NCBI RefSeq assembly: GCF_900111155.1
Contig: NZ_FOGG01000004.1
Coordinates: forward strand, 62,001 to 126,000
Direction of reading: 5' to 3'
From: Pedobacter rhizosphaerae
Lineage (GTDB): Bacteria > Bacteroidota > Bacteroidia > Sphingobacteriales > Sphingobacteriaceae
DNA: 64,000 bases
Made by a program: the position numbers and the translations under genes. The notes below the pieces were generated by a model. It searched no databases, was not told where the DNA came from, and saw only the letters and a program-made list of their open reading frames with translations. Below are positions 28,901-35,607 of this stretch, piece after piece (the first letter of the stretch is position 1; each line of letters opens with the position of its first letter).

Positions 28901-30928
28901 AGGTGTAGAACCTCCTGTGGCCAAAGGAATAATTTGCGTTGGATATACTGTACCCGTTGTTCCGTTAGCCAGCGTTGCCGTTGGAAGAACCAATGGATCT
29001 GTTATCTTAACAGTAAAGTTTGAAGTAACGGTATTTCCATTTGCATCTGTTACAGTAACCGGAATGGTATAAGTTCCAGCCTGTGTAGGTGTACCCGAAA
29101 TTTCTTTGGTACCTGGTGTAAAAGTTAATCCCGGAGGCAGGTTTGTTGCCGTATAAGTGTAAGGGCCAGTACCGCCTGTTGCATCAGGGATAACCTGTGT
29201 TGGGTAAAGGGTATTGGTTACACCATTAGGTAAAGTAGCCGGTGTTAATGCCAATGCATTGGTAACGGTTAAATTGAAGGTTGCTGTTGCCGTACAGTTT
29301 TTAGCATCTGTGGCAATAACAGAAAAAGTATAGCTATTCGGAACAGTTGGCGTTCCGGTAATTAAACCAGTTGAAGAGATCGCTAAGCCTGTTGGCAAAG
29401 TACTTCCTGACGCTAAAGCATAAGTATATGTTGGTGTACCACCTGTAGCAACATTAATTTGCTTGGTGTAAACGGAACCCGCTGTTGCGTTGGTTAATGA
29501 ACCACCGGCAAAAAGAATTTCCGGGTTAACCACAACACTCACCGGAACCCTTACAGACTCTGAAGTACAGCCTGCTTTTCTTGAAGCTACATAATAAGTT
29601 TTATTAGCCAATAACGCAGGAGTAGTAAAGGTTGCGTTGTATGCTACGGCTTGCAAGGCTGTTCCACCATCTGCCACATCGTACCAAAACAGTTCGTTGG
29701 CAGCAGCTGTGGTAGCAGTTAAATTAGCGGCTGTATTGTAACAAACATTTACAATGTTACTCGTTGGGGGTACGAATGTAGGAAAGGCCGGGCTTCTGGT
29801 TATACCATAAACTTCCACATATTGAGTAACGTTGGCACTAACTAAATTACTTAAGGTTATGGTTACCCGATCAAATGCAACTCCTGGAGCAAATGGCAAA
29901 GTCACTATTTGGCCATTGTTCAGTAGTCCCAATAAATCTGCCCCCAATAAACTCGAAACAGAGGTATTATACACAGGTGTTGTACCGTTGTAAGCGGTTA
30001 CTGATAAATTATTCAGCAAACCTAAATTTAATAAAGCTGCAGAAGTTCTAAAACGGAGATTAATATTATCAGTAGTATTAGATAAATTAGGGAAATAAAC
30101 GTTCAAACTCTTAGAAGCCGCAACGCCTAAAATACCTGTACTTAAATTGTAGAAATTATTTTTATCAGCGTCGATAATCTTTTCAAAATCAAAGTTCTCT
30201 CCACCCGATAGATTTAAGGCATCTAACGATATACCTTGTTCGTCGAAATTCGCATATACATTATTATCACAAGCATCAGTACCATCAAGATGATAAGCAT
30301 AATAAACCTTAGTTTGGTTAATGGTTGATAATAATAATGATGTGGTTTTGTCGGTAATATAAATCCTATCGTAAGCCTGAGTTGGGGTAATGGCAACTAA
30401 CGTGAATCCATTTTTGTCTTTTACCAATCTTATATTGGAGGCATTATCAAAGCCTGCAATACTGTTCCCTTTAAGAACAGAAGTACCTGATGAATTTCTT
30501 GCATCTATCTCGAACTGGTGATTTCCAATAACCAGCGAGCCTACAACTGTTGAAAGGGTTCCTCCAAGAGTACCCCCTAATAATCCATTCAGTGCAGCGG
30601 GATCAAAATCTATCCTTACATAAGTCGTTTTGTTCGCCGGAATATTCGAAGGGAACTTTAAAATGATTCCTCCGGAATACGCACCTAAGCCAAGTGCTGC
30701 CCCCCCATATGATTTTAGGGTGGCGAAAGTGGCATCATTTGTGGTTATCGCATTTCCAATGTTTTCTACGTGAGATCCGATTCCTGTAGAATTCTCAACA
30801 ACATCATTTGCAAAAACTTTAGTTTGTGCATACGATTCGGTTTGAAAGAGCGTTAATAGAATGATGATTGCAATAGATGTATTGCGAAAAATCCCTTGTA
30901 AGGAACGAAAGGTAAAATGTTTCATCAT
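19955..30928 (-). CDS. Giant multi-Ig surface adhesin with type B T9SS sorting domain
   Basis: The protein has about 3,657 residues. The start at 30928 is chosen because it begins a signal peptide (MMKHFTFRSLQGIF...ESYAQ); the frame extends upstream to a GTG at 30997. Order from the N-terminus: two lectin-like modules, an Ig-like domain, five He_PIG-type Ig repeats, alternating Ig-like (CHU_C-associated) and lectin-like modules, eleven tandem Ig repeats of about 90 residues, further Ig-like domains, a fibronectin III-like domain, and a C-terminal gliding-type sorting domain (FVPNAFTPNNDGKNDVFLIY). It is probably exported by the type IX system and acts on the cell surface in adhesion or gliding. 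The two downstream genes are typical partners. The ligand is unknown. Confidence 0.93.
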   Translation of the reverse strand: MMKHFTFRSLQGIFRNTSIAIIILLTLFQTESYAQTKVFANDVVENSTGIGSHVENIGNAITTNDATFATLKSYGGAALGLGAYSGGIILKFPSNIPANKTTYVRIDFDPAALNGLLGGTLGGTLSTVVGSLVIGNHQFEIDARNSSGTSVLKGNSIAGFDNASNIRLVKDKNGFTLVAITPTQAYDRIYITDKTTSLLLSTINQTKVYYAYHLDGTDACDNNVYANFDEQGISLDALNLSGGENFDFEKIIDADKNNFYNLSTGILGVAASKSLNVYFPNLSNTTDNINLRFRTSAALLNLGLLNNLSVTAYNGTTPVYNTSVSSLLGADLLGLLNNGQIVTLPFAPGVAFDRVTITLSNLVSANVTQYVEVYGITRSPAFPTFVPPTSNIVNVCYNTAANLTATTAAANELFWYDVADGGTALQAVAYNATFTTPALLANKTYYVASRKAGCTSESVRVPVSVVVNPEILFAGGSLTNATAGSVYTKQINVATGGTPTYTYALASGSTLPTGLAISSTGLITGTPTVPNSYTFSVIATDAKNCTATATFNLTVTNALALTPATLPNGVTNTLYPTQVIPDATGGTGPYTYTATNLPPGLTFTPGTKEISGTPTQAGTYTIPVTVTDANGNTVTSNFTVKITDPLVLPTATLANGTTGTVYPTQIIPLATGGSTPYTYSATGLPPGLTFDPATREITGTPTQAGTFTVPVTITDGDGKTVTTNYSITVVDPLVLPAATLADGTEGVLYPTQTIPAAVGGSGTYTYTASNLPPGLTFDPATREIKGTPTQAGNYVVTVNVNDGQGKTATNNYPIKVIGELSLPSATLANGVVGTTYPTQTLPAVTGGTAPYTYLATGLPPGLNFNTSTREITGTPTLGGTYTVSLTATDANGNKVNTDYTITVTVNPPTVAAATVCAGSPATLSVSNLQAGVTYNWYASTGSTPLVTNNTGVFVTPAVTTQTVFYVEAVSGTAVSSRTAVTVSVNPPATLATVTTNNQVINAGQTTTLIATADAGNTIAWFDAATNGTQVGTGSSFTTPILNATTTYYVQTTNSNGCVSASRVPVTVTVITSGGGTACNAANAQNTAITGICVLCSINGAGNSTDADVTNFTRITLGVGVGATGYQQLIFPSVGAATDSIRLDLALPTGLLDLTALSNYTINVMNGSTVVRTVQLNSSLLNLQLLTGNRFAATVLAGGAYDRVEIRFGALVSAITSLDIYGANVIYPNPTLTAGNQTICSGSTATLTATANGGTTLTWYSAAVGGTALTTGATYTTPALNATTTYYIEVSKGTCANTTRVPVTVTVTPVLPTPVLATITASCAGSTSTLSVSNPDAGVTYKWYDAATAGNLLFTGTTFVTPVLNANTTFYVEASQGNCTSATRAAAAVTVNPRPVLPVVTASATTVNVGQTAILTATSTESNITFNWYTSNTATSPVYTGATYVTPPLLATTTYYVEAVNANGCTSATRVQVTINVDGNGSPNPVPCESALTETNGVNGVALLSGVFNSALAVDNDTQTASSLVMPVGALGASVYQRANFGSSSQLGDTVKVLVSSPGKLLSLSLLGNVELTTFNGGTSNNDARPLNNTTLLNLQLLSGDTQALITFVPTATFDAVELKLNAGLLGALTSINFNAAQRILVAPTVVAANVTGCAGQTAQLEVSSPVAGYTYRWYDATGTYITGKDGVTFITPTLTANTKFYVAAVSPSGCVSYKTVVNVTTNPAPVTPVLLAPSVNTCANTSVTFQVKDPIAGTDYNWYATANSTTILFTGATFNTPTVTANTSYFVEAVNSCGSSSTRTEGQINIGSIDIPVVTPPAVTITEGSVAVLTATSSTAGATINWYTSETATLPIFTGTTFTTPQLSATTTYYVEATVPGGCPATAKASVVVTVIPNGTPVATPCGAATTTVASGVDGVVLLGGVFNPTLAVDNDVNTGSSLVIPVGLLGASVYHHVGFTGLSNVGDTLRVKITTPGKLLSLALLQNLTVRTYQGTAPNNDLTSISNPLITLTLLSGDASAILTFVPTSKFDGVELRLNSGLLGALTSVNLDYAQRTIPVPTLASATASACQGSTATLSVQNPAPGVVYKWYLAGTYLGAATDGPTYTTDATLAAGTYEFSVTATANGCETKPAKVTVTILPPPSAPVAAAGNPATTCINTPATLSVQAVAGVTFNWYDAATNGNMLVSNNSSYTTSASLAPGTYDFYVEAVNGNSCSNATRTKISITVNPSSTAADVTITGNTSICASGTTTLTATSTTVSSPVFNWFSDAALTNLVNTGATFNTPAITATTKYYVTVSGTNKCANPVGAAAEVTIILNPIAVAADINLAGTSTICNGSTVKLTATTTTVTNPVFTWYSDAALTTPVFTGPEFTTPALSANTTYYVTVRGDNKCENTASTAKSITITVNPFATDADIAASGLTTICKNSGTVLSVTSATVTNPVFTWYSDANFATVVHVGPTFNIPTLAATTTYYVSVRGDNKCENLATAAKVITVTVNDYATAADVTVSNAQICAGNAAVLMASSLTVTQPVFTWYSDASLTSVAFVGPTFTVTGLTATTTYYVTVKGANKCENAAADAKAVTVTVNPLATTTDIIVTGDNTACAGSAVVLSATSPSVNNPIFTWYSDAALTNVSHIGATFATPALTTSTTYYVTVKGDNKCENAAGTAKVIAITVKPVATASDIAANDATICSGSTASITATTTTVTNPTFTWYTDAALTTVAYVGATFTTPGLTATTKYYVTVKGDNKCENSGITAKVVTVTVNEAATAADITLSTPSIVCGSGTVVINASSTTVTSPVFTWYSDASLTTVAYTGPSFTTPNLTTTTTYYVTVKGSNKCENSALNAKAVTITVNPIAIASDVSVTGSTSTCEGSAAVLTASTTTVTSPVFTWYSDAALTNVVFTGAVFTTPNLTANATYYVTVKGSNRCESTAASAKAVTITVKPIATASDINADDVTICSGSTTVIAATTTTVTNPTFTWYTDAALTTVAYVGASFTTPNLTATTKYYVTVKGDNRCENTGTTAKVVTVTVNQGATAADITLSTPSIVCGSGTVVINASSTTVTNPVFTWYSDASLTTVAYVGAAFTTPNLSTTTTYYVTVKGSDKCESSAANAKAITITVNPVAIANDVTVTGSTSICAGTQAVLTASTTTVTSPVFTWYSDAALTNVVFTGAVFTAPGFTGTRTYYVTVKGSNKCENTAATAKSVTIVVNDLPLNPVVATAGTNICSGEATVLNLTNPQTGVTYEWYSAAVGGNLLYTGTSYTTAVLNASTDYYVVAIGAAGCNNNGGRVKVTVTVNPKPTVPTVTSASVSVCTGSAASLSVSNPQTGITYNWYTSSVGGTIAGTGSTFLTPAVNANATYYVEATSGSCTSTARTPVNVIPLPVPVAPASATPANGILCAGSSTTITVNNPVAGLIYRWYAASSSGAVLAEGVSFTTPGLNTTTTYYVESIAVGGCASPTRTPVTVTVLPVLDRPVLSVTATTPNSVTFGWPAVAGASGYEVSTDNGLTWILPTNGATGTTYFVTGLKPDQSVTIIVRAKGQLDCQTSANSTPVTGKSSNPLGNEVFVPNAFTPNNDGKNDVFLIYGNTITSARMFIYTQWGQLIFQSDNVANGWDGTFKGVNQPIGVYVYMVEVQFNDGTSTMKKGTITLIR
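21284..22897 (-). repeat. Recent higher-order duplication: two 807-bp three-unit blocks
   Basis: Within the eleven-unit array, units 6-8 (22091-22897) and units 9-11 (21284-22090) are two copies of the same three-unit block. Both are exactly 807 bp. Corresponding DNA shares long identical runs at an 807-bp offset, for example the stretch beginning at 21759 and its partner at 22566. Units inside a block are clearly less alike, so the block was copied as a whole. Confidence 0.85.
21284..24244 (-). repeat. Eleven tandem Ig-repeat units inside the adhesin gene
   Basis: This 2,961-bp stretch encodes eleven consecutive units of 89-90 residues (about 269 bp each). Each carries a TICxG-type cysteine near the start, a central VFTWYSDAALT block, a TTYYVTVKG strand and a second cysteine in NKCEN, then TVNP. 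The cysteine pair probably forms a disulfide. The units differ enough to be individually alignable except for the recent duplication listed separately. Confidence 0.92.
28220..29530 (-). repeat. Five tandem He_PIG-type Ig repeats in the adhesin gene
   Basis: Five units of about 85 residues follow one another. Each has a YPTQ or similar block, a GGTxPYTYxATGLPPGL core (the first copy is more divergent), a TREITGTPTQAGTY segment, and TVTDANGN before a closing strand. This is the putative-Ig (He_PIG) pattern of cadherin-like surface repeats. Confidence 0.85.
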
Positions 30929-31010
30929 ATTAGGCGTTAAATAGGGTGTGACTACCATCGTTGTGCAGTGTAGTTTGTTTATTTTTAGATTAGACACTAA
31001 ACAACAGGAA

Positions 31011-31018
31011 CAAATCTA
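31011..31018 (-). promoter_or_regulatory. Candidate -7 element of the adhesin operon
   Basis: On the minus strand this reads TAGATTTG, a perfect TAnnTTTG. Initiation near 31004 would give a leader of about 75 nt to ATG 30928 but almost none to GTG 30997, which supports the shorter start. No clear -33 TTG is seen, so an activator may be needed. Confidence 0.45.
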
Positions 31019-31170
31019 CACCTACACTACTGTTCTACCCTATCCATTGCTATTCATTGTTTGCCCGCTACTTTTCATTCATTTTATTCATACCGTTTAT
31101 TCTTAACGAATTCATTTCAAACATTGTGAAATTTTGATGACATTAGCAGAGTCATCCATCTATATGTTTA

Positions 31171-33753
31171 ATGAACGCTAATGAACTCCTTATCGAACTC
31201 AGGAAGTTCGTACTTATAAAGTCCGGCTTAAGAAATATAGATCCAGGTCATTGTAAGATCATTTCTGAGTATGTATTCCAAGAAACCAAGAACTACGTTA
31301 GTGAAACTACCGTAAAACGCTTTTTTGGCTTTGCCAATACATTGCATAAATTTTCATTATTTACACTTAATAGTCTCTCTCAATATATAGGATACACTGA
31401 TTGGGACTCTTTTTGTAAAGACAGAGAAAATCATACTTCATCTGCCCAAAGTATCTGGCAGGATTTAAGGATGAAAACCCATGCTATAACTGAAGTTTCC
31501 TTAATTGCCAAAAAGAATAACTCGGGAATCCCATTCAATTCTACAGCAAACAGAAATTTCTTTTATCCTGATTTTGACTATTTTTTAAAAAACAACTATC
31601 AGTTTACTACAATAAGTGCTCAGCCTGGTCATGGTAAATCTATTTTACTGGCCCATATGGTCGAATACTTTTTTTATTCGGAATATGCACCTTATAAAAA
31701 TGATATTGTATTGCTCATCAATTCTACCAGCATCAATACCATCATCCAAAATGGATTAACCCTGAAGGATTGGTTTGCCAAAGAGTTTAAGTTTGGTAGC
31801 CTGAGCGAAATGATCAGCTATTTTAAGAAGCAGCCAGATAAACGTGAAGGAAGATTTATCATTATTGTGGATGGCATAGATGAATATTTAAGTAAACCCA
31901 ACTACTTCAAAACATTTACCGACCTATTATATAGCGTAGAAGAAAACAATTTCGTTAAAATCGTTTTAGGTTTAAGAACCAATAGCTGGACAAACCTACA
32001 GCCGGTTATTTCCAATTCAGCTTTTTTAACCAAGGCCTGGTATACCAGTGTTTTTTACGATTCTGACCTGCTTAGTAATGTTCCGTTGTTAAATAATGAA
32101 GAAGTTCTTTCTACACTCAGTTTAATTGAGGGAAAAACGATAGAACAATCGGATATTAACCCCGACCTTTTAAATCAGTTTAAAACTCCTTTTTGGCTAC
32201 AGGTATATTATAAGCTGAAATATGAGAACAATTTTCTGGAGTTGATTAATCCCCTGCTCCGGTATGAATTGATTAATTACTTTTTAGAGAAACGGGTTTT
32301 TCTGGCTAAGAAAAGTACCGAAAAGATATTCCTGCTTAAAAAGATTAGTGAAAGTATTTCAGAAGGGGCCAAAAGCTTAAGGGTAGCTAAGGAAAAAATC
32401 CTGAGCTATATTAACTGTTATCCAGATGCTTACGAAGAGCTCATTCACAGTGGAATTCTGATTGAGGAGAAGAGGCTCACCACTTCAATCCCAACAGAGG
32501 TTGTTCGTTTTCTGAATAACGACATCTATACGTACTTTATATTTATACAAATTACCGAGAAATTTGATTATAAGCCATCAAGAGAGTTTTTTGCACATAT
32601 ATTATCAAATTTCCCCCAGGAAAAAGTAAATTTCAGAGAACACATTCTCAATTGGGCCATTAGGTTTTGTATCAACAGAAATGAAATTGCCGAACTAAAG
32701 AACATTTTTAAGCTCCCATTCACTAACCTGGAAAAAAATAACTCTTTCGATTTTATCTGCTACGTTTCACGCTACGAATTGAGTAAGCCAAATGCCAACT
32801 TTAACAAGCAAAACATTGGGAAGGATTTTATAGATATCATGGCCATGGGTAGAACCATGAGCAAGCTCTATAAAGAAACCATCAAGCATATTTCAGATAA
32901 TGTACTCAATGAGGATATACAGGCTATGCTACATGTAATTGAATGCAACATTGCACTTATTGATGTAGATAAAGTTGGATTAACGAGTACCATGCATCTG
33001 CTGAAAAGGAATTACAAGCGCCTAAACGAACTCTTCCCTATTAATCCTTACGATCTACTCCTTTACTTCTATAACAACCTGATTAACAAACCAAATGAAG
33101 GAAGATCTTTAGAGGAAAAAATAGTGAAACTTTGCCACCAGATTGACCGGAGTCCTTCCCTTAAAAATGAGGAATTAACTACAGAAGAGATGTTGTGTTA
33201 CCGAATGGCACTTATTACCCTTTTTGCACAGCGCAACTATGCAGAGTGCCATCGTTTTATCATGGCTATACTGAATAAGTTCCCGAATATCTTTTTTATC
33301 CGCTACTCCGTATTCTCTCCATTTTTACTTATTCATTTAGGTCAAACCTACTTAAAGCTCAATTACTTTAAAAAAGCGCAGCGAATAATGCAGTTTTTAG
33401 AAAAGATTATCGATAGAGAATACATTTACTACACCAATTTTATTCTGGCCAGCTTTATCGTATTTAAGGCTAATTTCCATAACGCCACGCATCATTATGA
33501 ACAAGCCATTGTGAATGCCGATCAGGGATTAGAAATTACCGGAAAGCATGATTTCAAAATGTTCGAAATCGCCTTGATGTTAATCAGGATAGATTCTTTA
33601 AAACATACCGATTCTTCTGAGCAGGTATCTTCCGTGATCAAAGACCTTTTAAATTTCCTGAATATTCATAAAATCTCTATGCCAGAATATTCCAACTTAA
33701 ATGGCGGGGAATTTGAAAATACCTTTAAGATATTAAAGTCCTTTAAACGATAA
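31171..33753 (+). CDS. NACHT/STAND-like P-loop NTPase with N-terminal helical domain and TPR-like C-terminus
   Basis: An 860-residue soluble protein. Residues about 1-85 form a small helical domain seen at the N-terminus of several Bacteroidota proteins (SETTVKRFFGF...FTLNSLSQYIGYTDWDSF), perhaps DNA-binding. The NTPase has Walker A AQPGHGKS (150-157), Walker B RFIIIVDGIDE (228-238, NACHT-style DGxDE) and a sensor-like Arg in LGLRTNSW (269). The rest is alpha-helical and TPR-like (about 560-850). STAND proteins are signal-gated switches used as regulators or in defence. Divergence from the adhesin operon (about 240 bp between starts) favours a regulator, but no effector domain proves either role. 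It ends at a shared terminator. Confidence 0.75.
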   Translation: MNANELLIELRKFVLIKSGLRNIDPGHCKIISEYVFQETKNYVSETTVKRFFGFANTLHKFSLFTLNSLSQYIGYTDWDSFCKDRENHTSSAQSIWQDLRMKTHAITEVSLIAKKNNSGIPFNSTANRNFFYPDFDYFLKNNYQFTTISAQPGHGKSILLAHMVEYFFYSEYAPYKNDIVLLINSTSINTIIQNGLTLKDWFAKEFKFGSLSEMISYFKKQPDKREGRFIIIVDGIDEYLSKPNYFKTFTDLLYSVEENNFVKIVLGLRTNSWTNLQPVISNSAFLTKAWYTSVFYDSDLLSNVPLLNNEEVLSTLSLIEGKTIEQSDINPDLLNQFKTPFWLQVYYKLKYENNFLELINPLLRYELINYFLEKRVFLAKKSTEKIFLLKKISESISEGAKSLRVAKEKILSYINCYPDAYEELIHSGILIEEKRLTTSIPTEVVRFLNNDIYTYFIFIQITEKFDYKPSREFFAHILSNFPQEKVNFREHILNWAIRFCINRNEIAELKNIFKLPFTNLEKNNSFDFICYVSRYELSKPNANFNKQNIGKDFIDIMAMGRTMSKLYKETIKHISDNVLNEDIQAMLHVIECNIALIDVDKVGLTSTMHLLKRNYKRLNELFPINPYDLLLYFYNNLINKPNEGRSLEEKIVKLCHQIDRSPSLKNEELTTEEMLCYRMALITLFAQRNYAECHRFIMAILNKFPNIFFIRYSVFSPFLLIHLGQTYLKLNYFKKAQRIMQFLEKIIDREYIYYTNFILASFIVFKANFHNATHHYEQAIVNADQGLEITGKHDFKMFEIALMLIRIDSLKHTDSSEQVSSVIKDLLNFLNIHKISMPEYSNLNGGEFENTFKILKSFKR

Positions 33754-33782
33754 AACTCCTGCCGAAAGGATCAGCAGGAGTT
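33754..33782. terminator. Bidirectional terminator between convergent genes
   Basis: AACTCCTGC-type left arm (33754-33762) pairs with GCAGGAGTT (33774-33782) around an 11-nt loop. A T-rich run follows on the plus side and the opposite strand is also T-rich, so it can serve the NTPase gene and the minus-strand OmpA gene. Confidence 0.85.
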
Positions 33783-33791
33783 CATATTTTT

Positions 33792-34652
33792 TTACTTAAT
33801 CAGATTGTAAAGTTCATCCAGTTTGGGCGAAAGTACAATTTCAATTCTCCTGTTCTTACTTCTTCCATCGGCGTTGGCGTTTGATCCAAGTGGCTGAAAC
33901 TCCCCCTTCCCTGTTGCGGTCATTCTAACACTTTCAACCTTTTCATTTTCGGTTAAATAACGAACAACTGAAGTGGCCCTTAAAACACTCAAATCCCAGT
34001 TATCTTTAATTTGGCCAAGGTTGTTAATCTTCTGATTATCGGTGTGACCTTCTACGGCAATGTTAATTTCTGGCTGTTGCTTCAATACATTAGCCAATTG
34101 GGTTAAGGCCTGCTTTCCTTTCTCATCAATGATGATACTTCCGGAAGGGAATAGGAGTTTATCGGTTAGCGACACATACACCTTACCATTTTTAATCTCT
34201 ACGGTTAAACCGCTTTTAGTGAAGCCCAGCAATGCCTGTTGTAATTTTTCCTTTAAAGAATTAGTGGCTTCATCGCGTTTACGCAAAACTTCTTCCACCT
34301 CTTTTAACCGCTTTTCGCGGGAAGCTAAGTCGCCAGAAAGTTTAGTAATTTCAGAGCTGCTGTTGCTTTTTAGTTTTTTGTAACTGGCATCTACCTCATT
34401 GTAATCTTTTTGCAGATTGCGAAGTTCCTCAGCCATTAAAGTGGTATCTTTTTTGAGTTTGGCTATTTCTTTTTCTAAGTTTTCTATTTTAACCAATCCT
34501 TCATTGAAAGCTGTGTAAAGTGAATCTTTGCTTCCCAAAAGGGCTTTATATTTTTTAGGAGATAGAACCACACAAGAGGTAAAGGCAGTAACGAATAAAA
34601 AGAGCGCAAAAGCAAGAAAGGTTTTTTTCATGTTTAATTTTAGGTTTATCAA
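33792..34652 (-). CDS. OmpA family lipoprotein with coiled coil
   Basis: This is a 286-residue envelope protein. ATG 34631 (residue 8) starts a standard lipoprotein signal, MKKTFLAFALFLFVTAFTSC, with lipid-modified Cys27, so the true start is probably there. A long coiled coil (about 45-140, rich in Lys/Glu/Leu) leads into an OmpA C-terminal peptidoglycan-binding domain (about 160-280, motif NIAVEGHTDNQKINNLGQ and the later GRSKNRRIEIV). It would tether the outer membrane to the cell wall. The coiled coil suggests oligomerisation, in the manner of Pal- or YiaD-type proteins. It lies 28 bp downstream of the DUF2461 gene. Confidence 0.9.
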   Translation of the reverse strand: MINLKLNMKKTFLAFALFLFVTAFTSCVVLSPKKYKALLGSKDSLYTAFNEGLVKIENLEKEIAKLKKDTTLMAEELRNLQKDYNEVDASYKKLKSNSSSEITKLSGDLASREKRLKEVEEVLRKRDEATNSLKEKLQQALLGFTKSGLTVEIKNGKVYVSLTDKLLFPSGSIIIDEKGKQALTQLANVLKQQPEINIAVEGHTDNQKINNLGQIKDNWDLSVLRATSVVRYLTENEKVESVRMTATGKGEFQPLGSNANADGRSKNRRIEIVLSPKLDELYNLIK

Positions 34653-34679
34653 TTTAAAATATGCAGCAATGTGGTATTG

Positions 34680-35342
34680 CTAAACGTCTATCGCATTCCG
34701 TAAAAATGCAACTAATGGCTGTATCGTTTGGAAAGAACTTATCAACTTATTAACGATTGCAGGTTTATAAAATTCAGCATCATCTAATTTCATTGTAGCC
34801 TCAAAGCTCTTCAGTTTTAAATATTCAATATTCGGATCGTTGGGATCATATCCCTTGGGGGCATTTTTTAAAGCATTGGTAGTTCCGAGGGTAAAAAGGC
34901 CTGTAAAAGCCTTATCTTGCACTATGGCCTTAAAATCATCAATATTATAATCAATTTCCTGGCGGATAAGTTTTACGTGCGGAGCCTCGGGCATCCAGTA
35001 GCCACCTGCTAAAAAGCTATTACCAGGTTGGATATGAAGATAATAACCGGGTTCATTCCCGCCCTTACTTTTAGCGGAAAACCAAATACCGAAGTTCGTT
35101 TTATAAGGATCTTTATTTTTACTGAAGCGCACATCTCTGTAAATTCTCATCAGGCTCTTTTTAGGATCCAGGTCCGAAGGTATTAATGGATCCACCTTGG
35201 CCAGTTCCGGAATCAGCGCGGTAACAAGCTCCAAAACATTCGCCTTTGCCTCCTCATACCTATGCTTATTTAAGGCAAACCACTCACGGTTATTGTTTTC
35301 AGCTACTTCTTTTATAAAATGGAGGGTTTCTTTTTTTAACAT
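34680..35342 (-). CDS. DUF2461 family protein
   Basis: This 220-residue protein matches the DUF2461 (TIGR02453) family: NNNREWFALNKHRYEEAK near the N-terminus, KSLMRIYRDVRFSKNKDPYK in the middle, and GYYLHIQPGNSFLAGGYW. It is soluble, with no signal peptide or cysteine. The biochemical role is not established. It is widespread in Bacteroidota and other bacteria as a stand-alone gene. Downstream, 27 bp away, is the OmpA lipoprotein gene; upstream is a repeat-rich spacer. Confidence 0.92.
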   Translation of the reverse strand: MLKKETLHFIKEVAENNNREWFALNKHRYEEAKANVLELVTALIPELAKVDPLIPSDLDPKKSLMRIYRDVRFSKNKDPYKTNFGIWFSAKSKGGNEPGYYLHIQPGNSFLAGGYWMPEAPHVKLIRQEIDYNIDDFKAIVQDKAFTGLFTLGTTNALKNAPKGYDPNDPNIEYLKLKSFEATMKLDDAEFYKPAIVNKLISSFQTIQPLVAFLRNAIDV

Positions 35343-35359
35343 AATCTTTTACTATAGTT

Positions 35360-35601
35360 TCAATGGTTCATTAGATCAATGGTTCATCAGTTCATTAGTT
35401 CATCAGTTCATTAGTTCATCAAGTAACCACCTCACCGATTACACAACTCACCAGTTCATCATTCATCAGTTAAACATTCATCAGTTAAACAGTTCAACAA
35501 TTAAACAGTTAACCAACTCACCACCTCACCGATTAAACAACTCACCAGTTCATCATTCACCAGTTCATCAGTTCAACAATTAAACAGTTCATCAACTAAC
35601 C
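35360..35601. repeat. Low-complexity TTCATCAG-type repeat spacer
   Basis: The spacer before the DUF2461 gene is made of variants of TTCATCAG, TTCATTAG and TTAAACAG. A larger unit (beginning CCACCTCACCGATT) recurs with a 94-bp period, at 35427 and 35521. A plus-strand open frame across it encodes only repetitive Ser/His/Gln/Asn-rich sequence and is not a gene. Confidence 0.8.
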
Positions 35602-35607
35602 ACCAAC

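Noticed and set aside
20364..30000. Numerous plus-strand frames opposite the adhesin gene, with Val/Ala/Thr-rich repetitive products
   Set aside because: They are shadows of the repetitive coding strand; they repeat with the same period and have no initiation signals.
31171..33753. Calling the STAND-like NTPase an anti-phage gene outright
   Set aside because: No effector domain (nuclease, TIR, protease, membrane pore) is visible and the neighbours are not defence genes; a regulator is at least as likely.
35197..35583. Plus-strand frame over the intergenic repeats
   Set aside because: The product is only Ser/His/Gln/Asn repeats and starts inside the DUF2461 gene on the opposite strand.
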